Of a stretch of 39,072 nucleotides of DNA, positions 32,904 through 39,072 are shown piece after piece. The notes under the pieces are model-generated. The model saw only the letters and a program-made list of their open reading frames with translations, ran no database searches and was not told the DNA's origin. This DNA is from Tyzzerella sp. An114. GTDB lineage: Bacteria > Bacillota > Clostridia > Lachnospirales > Anaerotignaceae. Each line of letters opens with the position of its first letter. The first letter of the stretch is position 1. The stretch is from contig NZ_NFLT01000015.1 in assembly GCF_002161055.1 (NCBI RefSeq), forward strand, positions 1-39,072, read 5' to 3'. Both the position numbers and the translations under genes were made by a program.

Positions 32904-33848
32904 TTATTTTTTATACAAATTATCTATATCTAAATTTTTCATAAAATTAAAAATAATATTAGCATCTTCTTTTATAAATTCTGTTTCAACATATTTATTC
33001 TCAGTTTCATCAACAAGAATTTTACTATCAAAATTTTTATCAAAAGGGTCAACTGTTGTAAATCTAAGGCTCATTATATATTTTTTTAAAAATGATATAT
33101 GGTCACTTGAGCCAAACTTTATCATCTCAAAATTAGGATTAAGCCTTAAAAACTCAGTACTAAAAAGACTTTCTTCACAGTCTATAAACATTCTTCTCCA
33201 CTCTTTAGTTGATGTCATATCTATATTAAAACAAGCAATTATATTATTAAGCTCTTTTTCATCTAAGCTTAATAAATATGATTTTGAGCCTGACAAATAA
33301 TATTCCTCAGAACCAAAAAATATTATTCTGACATTATAATCAAGATTTTCAATATATGGCTCTATCAGCTTTGCCGTTTCCAAGAGAACAGCTGTGCCAG
33401 AGCCGTTATCAGTTGCACCTATTGAATTTCTTGATGCGTCGTAATGGGCAGAAAACACTATTGTTTTTTTGTTCGTGTCAAAGTCCTTTTCTGCGATAAC
33501 ATTGTGTGATTTGGCAATAGGCTCTTCATTAAAAGGATTTATGTTAAAAAAATCATTAAAATAATAATCAATATCGCTTCTATACACATCAAAAGGCACT
33601 ATTTCAGATTTATAACCCATCAGTGTAAGCTGTTCATCTAGGTATTGGGCAGTGCTGTACTCGCCGTCGCTTCCCCTTTTTCTCGATGTACTTATTATTT
33701 TTTCAAATGCAACCTCCACATCGTCAGGTTTGATGATAGTTTCAGTTTTTTCATTGTTCAATGTACCACTATCATCATAGGGTACATTTGACGACTTACA
33801 GGAGGTTAATAATAAAACTGAAAAAAATAAAATAATTAAATTTTTCAT
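32904..33848 (-). CDS. M28-family metallopeptidase lipoprotein
   Basis: 314 residues. Lipoprotein signal with lipobox LLTSC (Cys17). M28 aminopeptidase motifs: His135 (FSAHYDAS), Asp147 (GATDNGSG), Glu181/Glu182 (FFGSEEYY), Asp210 (FNIDMTS), His250 (SSDHISFL): all five zinc/catalytic positions are present. Expected to act at the outer face of the membrane on peptides. Begins 3 bp after the stop of the SH3-domain gene, so the two are an operon. Confidence 0.93.
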   Translation of the reverse strand: MKNLIILFFSVLLLTSCKSSNVPYDDSGTLNNEKTETIIKPDDVEVAFEKIISTSRKRGSDGEYSTAQYLDEQLTLMGYKSEIVPFDVYRSDIDYYFNDFFNINPFNEEPIAKSHNVIAEKDFDTNKKTIVFSAHYDASRNSIGATDNGSGTAVLLETAKLIEPYIENLDYNVRIIFFGSEEYYLSGSKSYLLSLDEKELNNIIACFNIDMTSTKEWRRMFIDCEESLFSTEFLRLNPNFEMIKFGSSDHISFLKKYIMSLRFTTVDPFDKNFDSKILVDETENKYVETEFIKEDANIIFNFMKNLDIDNLYKK

Positions 33849-33851
33849 ATG

Positions 33852-34211
33852 TCAATATTCAATAAGGTAATCCTTAGACACCCAACCATTTAATTCATAT
33901 TTATAACTAAAACAATGTACCCAAGTATACCCATCTGCTTCAACTTCCCAACCTTCATATGATCCGGCATTAACTAAATCACCTTTATTCAAGTAACCTA
34001 TTACGTTTCCTGATAAAGATGGTGTTTCTCTAAATCTAACATTATTACCTATAACTTCATATGTAGTTGTTCTAATACTGGACTTGTCTGAATTTTCAGT
34101 ACTATAAGTATTTATTACATCATCTTTATATACATCAGCTAAAACTGGGACTGATGCAGATAAAATTATAATTGATGAAACTATAGGAAATAATATTTTT
34201 TTACCTATCAC
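33852..34211 (-). CDS. Secreted bacterial SH3-domain protein
   Basis: 119 residues with GTG start (GGAGG upstream). Signal peptide (ILFPIVSSIIILSASVPVLA, cleavage near 25). Residues ~52-115 are a bacterial SH3 domain: NVRFRETPSLSGNVIGYLNKGDLV, WEVEADGYTWVHC, GWVSKDYL. Such domains bind cell-wall peptides. First gene of a pair with the M28 lipoprotein. Confidence 0.88.
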   Translation of the reverse strand: MIGKKILFPIVSSIIILSASVPVLADVYKDDVINTYSTENSDKSSIRTTTYEVIGNNVRFRETPSLSGNVIGYLNKGDLVNAGSYEGWEVEADGYTWVHCFSYKYELNGWVSKDYLIEY

Positions 34212-34577
34212 AATAAAACCTCCATTACTATAATTAATTTTTTAACTTAATCTTAAATCGCAACAAAACTGGCATAATAATCTACACTTAGAAAAATGTC
34301 TTATAAAAAATATAGAACTTTATCACATCCCCATGTAGTATAAAAATCTATAATGTAAAGCATTTTGGGTTTGTTATCCACCTCTTCACATATCATCTTC
34401 CCCATTTCCATAAATTTTATACAAAAATTAGTTTCTCATATGATAATACAATTTAATGCATAAATTTCATTTGTTTATATTGATTAATAAACATACTATA
34501 TATCATAGGCAGCATACTATTTACTTCACGCATTTTTCATTTTGCTACCTCTTTCATAAATTATTTATACATTGTTA
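34212..34577. other. 366-bp gap with at most a short fragment
   Basis: AT-rich spacer between the SH3-domain gene and the downstream end of the lipoprotein/amidase pair. Apart from the frame at 34301-34411 I see no promoter or RNA structure I would assign. Confidence 0.4.
34301..34411 (-). CDS. Possible short ORF or gene fragment (36 aa)
   Basis: ATG at 34409-34411 opens MEMGKMICEEVDNKPKMLYI and ends with WGCDKVLYFL. It has few low-complexity features and reads like protein, but no ribosome-binding site is visible. Possibly the C-terminal fragment of a former gene. Confidence 0.25.
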   Translation of the reverse strand: MEMGKMICEEVDNKPKMLYIIDFYTTWGCDKVLYFL

Positions 34578-35222
34578 TTAGGGTTCATAAATTTGAAACT
34601 GAATATGTGCCAAATCATTCGTTGGAATGTAGTAAATTAAAATACCATCTTTGGATTCCAAGGCCACCGTCTCTGCTGGATTATCAAACTTTGATAAGTC
34701 AAGCACATCAGAAGGCACCTGATCTAGATGCTTTAATTCTGTATAAACCATGTCATCTTTATTTTTAAGTCTACCCAATTCATCTGATTTAATAGAATAA
34801 ATATATCCTTCCGTATCAGTATCATTCATTGTTGTAATCGTAATGAATTCATCATTACCACGCACTAACATAGCATTACTTCCCTGAGTATCACCAAATC
34901 CCATTTTCTGAATATCAATGCAGTTCTGAAGTTGACCAGTTTGAATATCAAAAATAGCCAAACCATTATAGTTGAGAATACATACAACTTCTTCGTTAAA
35001 AAAAGGGATTTTAGGTGGATCAGCCCCTAACGGTTCCGAAATCATACGTTGATATACTTCTTTATCAAGATAATCTCTTAAAGATATATCCTCAACAAAA
35101 ATTTCGGAATTCTGTGTAGGCGAGCTAGAAATATCATTGCTTGTAGAAGAGCATCCCATCAATAAAAACAATATTATTATTGATATAATAATGTACCACA
35201 AAGATTTATTTAAAATTTTCAT
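34578..35222 (-). CDS. Unknown lipoprotein
   Basis: 214 residues from ATG at 35220-35222 (AGGTGA about 11 bases upstream; a start at 35249 is less likely and would overlap the amidase coding end). Lipobox LLMGC follows a membrane segment (WYIIISIIILFLL). The rest has strand-rich phrases (VVCILNYNGLAIFDIQTGQL, EFITITTMNDTD). It is directly after the amidase gene and probably co-transcribed. G+C is higher than neighbours. No family known. Confidence 0.8.
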   Translation of the reverse strand: MKILNKSLWYIIISIIILFLLMGCSSTSNDISSSPTQNSEIFVEDISLRDYLDKEVYQRMISEPLGADPPKIPFFNEEVVCILNYNGLAIFDIQTGQLQNCIDIQKMGFGDTQGSNAMLVRGNDEFITITTMNDTDTEGYIYSIKSDELGRLKNKDDMVYTELKHLDQVPSDVLDLSKFDNPAETVALESKDGILIYYIPTNDLAHIQFQIYEP

Positions 35223-35232
35223 ATCACTTTTT

Positions 35233-36450
35233 TCACCTATAATATCCATCTATATGGATTCTTGAATAATCAATACCACCATATCGTGTAGAATAGAGAC
35301 CACTATAAGAACTAGTATGTGCTGTTACCAAAGGGTCTCCACCTTGAGTGTGCACTACTATAGTATGGTAGAAATCAGAACCATTATAAAGCTGAACTAT
35401 ATCGCCAGATTGCAATTCACCAAATGTTGTCACTCGATTTCCTTTAGGTCCTTTCGTGGTTGAACTTCGTAATAGATAACTTCTTAATTCATTGACTCCA
35501 GTCCAAGATGTACTTCTTGCATTGGCAGATCTGTAATACCAGTATGTATATCCCTGAATACCAGATGCAGATGAAGAATATTGAGGAGCACTACTGCTAT
35601 TAAGCACCTGAGAAGCATAATTTGTACAATCTCCGCCTTCTCCTGTAAAATTTGCAAAACTAGGATTAAACCCATTCCACCAATCATCTTGATAAGATCT
35701 CATGGCATCTCTATCAGATTCTGTAAAACTCACCCATGTAGTGTATGGAGAAGTCGGAAGATTTAAATCCAACTGTTCTGGAGTATCTACAAGTTCCTGA
35801 TTCTGATGATCTTGAGCTTCTGCAACTTCGTGCTCGACTGATTCCCAGTAAGCAGTAAGTTTACTCACCTTTTCCTCCAAGTCGTAAGGTTCACCTTCAG
35901 TAGACATATTGTTTCTATTTGAAAGAACCGATAGTTGATAATCCAAATCAAGATCTTCTGCGGTCTGTCCAATAGTTGTGTTAATTAAGGTACCACCGGA
36001 TAAATCATTTGTAATAGCCGCTAGAATGGTGTTTGTATTCTTATCAACAATTACCTTATAGGCCGCTACCAATGCAGAAGATTCAGTACCATCTTTATAA
36101 TTAAATGAGATATCAAAATATACTTCATATGCAAAATCTTTATCAGTAACACAGATATTTTCAACATCATAGGCAACGAGATCTAATTTTCTACCAAACA
36201 AATTCTCTTTTATTTCTTTTACTTCGCGCTTATCATCAAGATATTGCATCAAAGATCTTGCATTTGAATTAATTAAATCATCTCTATATTCGCTCTGTGT
36301 AGTGAAATCAGACATTGATGTTGTTGCAAATACAATCGCAGTATTTTGAGCTTGTTGTGCAGTTACAGTAGAATCGTTTTGTGCAAATGCAGTTGGAATG
36401 ATTGTAGTCAGCATAGTTAACGTTAGCAACAATGCACATATTTTTTTCAT
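35233..36450 (-). CDS. Secreted amidase_6-domain hydrolase
   Basis: 405 residues. Signal peptide ~1-24 (ALLLTLTMLTTIIPTAFA). An uncharacterised N-terminal region (~25-230), then an amidase_6-type domain (~237-405): NGFNPSFANFTGEGGDCTNY with Cys275 as likely nucleophile, WTGVNELRSYLL, then DFYHTIVVHTQG with His362. This matches NlpC/P60-like putative amidases of Clostridia. It presumably acts on cell-wall peptides. Next gene is a lipoprotein starting 11 bp after the stop. Locally higher G+C. Confidence 0.9.
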   Translation of the reverse strand: MKKICALLLTLTMLTTIIPTAFAQNDSTVTAQQAQNTAIVFATTSMSDFTTQSEYRDDLINSNARSLMQYLDDKREVKEIKENLFGRKLDLVAYDVENICVTDKDFAYEVYFDISFNYKDGTESSALVAAYKVIVDKNTNTILAAITNDLSGGTLINTTIGQTAEDLDLDYQLSVLSNRNNMSTEGEPYDLEEKVSKLTAYWESVEHEVAEAQDHQNQELVDTPEQLDLNLPTSPYTTWVSFTESDRDAMRSYQDDWWNGFNPSFANFTGEGGDCTNYASQVLNSSSAPQYSSSASGIQGYTYWYYRSANARSTSWTGVNELRSYLLRSSTTKGPKGNRVTTFGELQSGDIVQLYNGSDFYHTIVVHTQGGDPLVTAHTSSYSGLYSTRYGGIDYSRIHIDGYYR

Positions 36451-37019
36451 TTAAATCCCTCATTTCCATAATTACATAATACTTATCCTTACTTTTTTTA
36501 AACTATCAAAAAAACGATTACATAGTACCCCCCCTTCTCTTTCTTAGTTTCTGTTATTTTAATATGATATAGATAACAGCCCCTTATTAAAGGTATAATA
36601 CATTATATAAAAAAGTTATTTTCTCTAAGAAATGAGATGTTATCATGTATAATTAATAAAAATTGCTTTTTAAAACAATTCTATAACCTGTCCTCGTTTT
36701 TTCTAATTCCATTTATTGTTATTAAAAAGATTCTAAGGGTAATTAAAATACCTTTGTAATTATTATAAACGTAAATTTGTTTTATCCAAAAATTTTAAAC
36801 ATAATAACAATTATCATAAATGTCATATTTATAGTAAAAGCACTTTTATTTGGTATAAACACAATACTTATATTTATTACAAATGTTTTTCTAAAAAATC
36901 TGGTCATTCTATTAAAATACATATTTTAATTCTGTTGCTAAGAAAAGTTAATTCTTAAATTTATGTTTCCTTCTTTGTAAAATATTTCATTTTTCTCAAA
37001 ATATAATTCTTACTGCCTT

Positions 37020-37440
37020 AGCTCTTTATTTTTAAACCTCGACTCTTCTTAGATAGATTAAAATATTTTTAGAAAAACATTTAATATATCTGTTTCTCAT
37101 ATTTCTATTTATCGTTGGATTAGACATTTTGCTTTTTTCTTTAAATCCGTTTCTAAGTCTCTTATTCAAAAATCTAATCTCCCATAAGATGAATGAGCTT
37201 TAAATAATACCTATGCAGAACTTATTACTATTGTTACAGACCATTTATCCGCTTATAATATGCCTATTTATATAACATATACTAATTTAAACATCAGATT
37301 TAATTTCTAATTTTATTTTTTATTGTAACTTTATATTCACAAAGATTCTTTTTTATCAAACTTAACACCTACTAATAAGGAAGATATTAATTTATAAACT
37401 ATTATAAAGTCAAAGTATTTTTAATTTAAAGATAAGGTTC
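37020..37440 (+). pseudogene. Decayed DDE transposase (IS6/IS240-like) remnant
   Basis: One plus-strand frame, broken by stops, reads IFRKTFNISVSHISIYRWI, then after two stops LNNTYAELITIVTDHLSAYN and NKEDINL. The first is an HTH/linker as in IS6-family transposases (NI.VSH..IYRW); the second fits the end of the DDE core (D.LSAYN). Stops and lost segments show long decay. No inverted ends identified. Confidence 0.55.
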
Positions 37441-37648
37441 TAGAAAAATTTATAAAAAAAAGAAATAATTTTGTGTAAAATAGAAGCAAAGCAGTATATG
37501 CTTTGATTCTGTCCTTTAATTGAAAATCAGAATAACTAAATTAATTTAGGAAAAGAAATAAGAATTAATATTGTAAAATATGAGAAAGTTTTAGATAGTG
37601 ATACTGTGAAGTATTAAAAATTTCCGGAAAATAGTTGTTTTTAGTTTT

Positions 37649-37677
37649 TTGACAATTCATTTTATTATACATATAAT
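37649..37677 (+). promoter_or_regulatory. Perfect-consensus sigma-70 promoter with no gene downstream
   Basis: TTGACA (37649-37654), spacer 17, TATAAT (37672-37677). All twelve bases fit. Transcription would run rightward into the antisense of the gene at 37752-38195. No plus-strand ORF or terminator is visible nearby. Confidence 0.6.
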
Positions 37678-37751
37678 ATATAAACTCACCTTTTGTAATA
37701 AAATTATACTATTGGAACTAAAAATCTTTATCTATTAATAAAAAACTTATA

Positions 37752-38195
37752 TTAAACACTATACTCTATATATTTATGTGATAATGTTATGTCTTTAGAA
37801 ACATATATTGTTCCATTTACACTTTCACCTACTTCAACTATCTCAAATCCTCCACTAGCAGAAAACTCTGCTTCTAATGAAGCACTAATTTCTCCTTTCA
37901 AAGAACCGCTTACATTAATAGTAGCAGTTCTGTTATTAGGAATTCTAACTATAGGCTCGTAATCATTAACAAACTCCAAACCTGAAATGCCATCAGCCTT
38001 ACAAAAAGCAGTTCCATCTACATAACCTGATATATCAATTTTTCCATTACTATGAGCATAAAATTCAAGAGCCATTCCTGAAATAAGATCACAACTAGCT
38101 GTTTGTTTATCTGTAAATGATACACGCTCAACATATATAAAATCTTCAACATAAGGTTGTATACCCATTAATAATATATGGATATTTATTTTCAA
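37752..38195 (-). CDS. Probable 5'-truncated exported-protein gene
   Basis: Frame of up to 147 residues; start unclear (TTG at 38193-38195 or ATG at 38166-38168, no RBS for either). Ser/Gly/Val-rich beta-like sequence (KQTASCDLISGMALEFYAHS, VNDYEPIVRIPNNRTATINV), similar in style to secreted clostridial proteins which normally begin with a signal peptide. The missing signal suggests truncation. Confidence 0.5.
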   Translation of the reverse strand: MKINIHILLMGIQPYVEDFIYVERVSFTDKQTASCDLISGMALEFYAHSNGKIDISGYVDGTAFCKADGISGLEFVNDYEPIVRIPNNRTATINVSGSLKGEISASLEAEFSASGGFEIVEVGESVNGTIYVSKDITLSHKYIEYSV

Positions 38196-38201
38196 TATAT
38201 T

Positions 38202-38370
38202 TTATAGCTTTAGTATTTTTTCTTTAAACATTAAATTATAAAACTCATCAATTATATATCTTTCAATTTTTAGATTGTTCATATCATATAGTTCATCTAT
38301 ACATATAGTCTTCATCATATCAGTTGACTTAATATATTCTTGTCCAAATGTTTGAGTAATAAATATAGAC
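38202..38370 (-). pseudogene. Gene fragment (C-terminal 54 or so codons)
   Basis: Minus frame ending at TAA 38202-38204 reads IKSTDMMKTICIDELYDMNN, KIERYIIDEFYNLMFKEKIL. It is protein-like but no start with RBS is found; a TAA lies just upstream. Identity unknown. The remaining gap 38371-38474 shows nothing else. Confidence 0.35.
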
Positions 38371-38474
38371 AATTAATCTAAAAATATTAATATTTTTTAT
38401 TCATATTGAAATTTCTCTCTACATCAAAAAATAGAATCTAATTATAATATTTATTGTAAATAATAAAATTGAAT

Positions 38475-38939
38475 TTATTCTAATCTAACAAGATTTTCTT
38501 TTATAAATTCAAGATTTAATTGTGTTCTATCACTTTCAACCTTGTCTAATCCACGATACACATCTTTAATAGCATTACATACATCAACTCCTAATAAAGT
38601 ATATTCTTTTATATTATAATTACTATACCCTTTTGAAAGATAACAACCATAATAATAAGTTTTCTCCATTGTTTCATTATTGTCAAAATAATTAGGATAA
38701 TTTTTATTTAAAAAATTTATAGCTTCATCTCTTTTGTCATCGAAAACACCATTAATCTCAATATCTTCTTGAACTTGATTTTGGATATAAATTAGCATCT
38801 CATCAGTATTAGAACTTGGAATTTCGTTTTTCGACATTTCTGTATTATTATTTTTTTCATATTCACTATTTTTTGCTAAACTACAAGAAGTAAGTAATAA
38901 AAACAAAGAAAAATATATAATTGCCAAACTCTTCTTCAT
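38475..38939 (-). CDS. Unknown lipoprotein
   Basis: 154 residues from the ATG at 38937-38939; a GTG 15 bp earlier is too near the RBS. Lipobox LLTSC after the signal (SLAIIYFSLFLLLTSC). Mature part Asn/Glu-rich (KNSEYEKNNNTEMS), then helical (DKRDEAINFLNKNYPNYF, IKDVYRGLDKVESD). No family recognised. Follows a membrane protein gene end by about 40 bp. Confidence 0.78.
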   Translation of the reverse strand: MKKSLAIIYFSLFLLLTSCSLAKNSEYEKNNNTEMSKNEIPSSNTDEMLIYIQNQVQEDIEINGVFDDKRDEAINFLNKNYPNYFDNNETMEKTYYYGCYLSKGYSNYNIKEYTLLGVDVCNAIKDVYRGLDKVESDRTQLNLEFIKENLVRLE

Positions 38940-38979
38940 AATATACCACAACACCTTCTCCTATATATACCAATAAAAT

Positions 38980-39072
38980 TTAATTATAAAGTTTAATTGC
39001 ACCTATAATTACTACTAATGACAAAATAAACATTGCTACTTGTATAGAACTTAAAATCAATTGATTATTTAT
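38980..39072 (-). CDS. Partial membrane protein (C-terminus only)
   Basis: Frame open from the window edge to TAA at 38980-38982, 30 residues: NNQLILSSIQVAMFILSLV then VIIGAIKLYN. A transmembrane helix ends the protein. Presumably upstream in the same operon as the lipoprotein. Confidence 0.5.
   Translation of the reverse strand: MNNQLILSSIQVAMFILSLVVIIGAIKLYN

Larger units (their letters stand above)
36451..37751. other. 1.3-kb region without an intact gene
   Basis: Very AT-rich. It holds the presumed upstream region of the amidase gene (36451-36600), a decayed transposase on the plus strand (about 37000-37440) and an orphan plus-strand promoter at 37649. A 7-bp hairpin at 37487-37505 has no T run. 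Confidence 0.5.

Noticed and set aside
35484-35687. Second minus-strand frame within the amidase gene
   Set aside because: Alternative frame of a gene with clear signal peptide and active-site motifs.
36524-36534. Run of Cs upstream of the amidase gene
   Set aside because: Could be a phase-variable tract, but it is short, and too little supports that.
37487-37505. CAAAGCA-n5-TGCTTTG hairpin
   Set aside because: No T run, gene end or partner site nearby; likely chance in AT-rich DNA.
1-39072. tRNA, rRNA, CRISPR array or riboswitch
   Set aside because: I looked on both strands and saw no cloverleaf, regular spaced repeats or known aptamer pattern; faint structures could be missed by eye.

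Overview
The window is AT-rich DNA (roughly 30% G+C by eye) from a Bacillota bacterium, most likely a Clostridia member. The evidence is strong AGGAGG-type ribosome-binding sites, TTG and GTG starts, and PBSX/clostridial-type phage structural proteins. About four fifths is a transposable (Mu-like) prophage. The last 8 kb is host DNA rich in exported-protein genes. Protein identities come from reading the sequences; no database was searched.

Prophage, 1 to about 30,690, lytic genes all on the minus strand. The phage left end is on the right of the window. A cI-like repressor (30051-30449, +) lies between two matching 20-bp dyads. Facing it is an early operon: Bro-N/HTH antirepressor, three small proteins, a MuA-like DDE transposase, a MuB-like ATPase, small proteins, a DnaC/IstB-like helicase loader, Gam and GemA. 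Next come an N-acetylmuramoyl-L-alanine amidase and a Mor-family activator, closed by a strong terminator (21167-21197). Late genes follow: holin-like proteins, two paralogous winged-helix proteins, DUF3486 small terminase, large terminase, portal, a MuF minor head protein with a C-terminal zinc-protease domain and a small partner gene, scaffold, capsid, connectors, and a contractile tail of PBSX type. The phage right end lies beyond position 1. The transposition module is Mu-like while the virion module is SPP1/PBSX-like.

The best finds inside the phage are a canonical A AAA AAC -1 frameshift site at the end of the tail-assembly chaperone, which fuses it to a 59-residue extension; a self-contained moron between tail tube and chaperone; the MuF-metalloprotease with a translationally coupled possible immunity gene; and an apparent roughly 47-nt plus-strand transcription unit in the early region.

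Host flank, about 30,690 to 39,072. Just outside the phage is a tiny coding-like stretch with an in-frame amber codon. Then come minus-strand genes for an anchored protein, a secreted protein, an M28 peptidase lipoprotein, an SH3-domain secreted protein, a lipoprotein and an amidase_6-type secreted hydrolase; the last two have visibly higher G+C. A 1.3-kb gap holds a decayed DDE transposase and an orphan perfect-consensus promoter. Gene fragments and another lipoprotein end the window. Many fragments and composition shifts suggest an accessory region of the chromosome.
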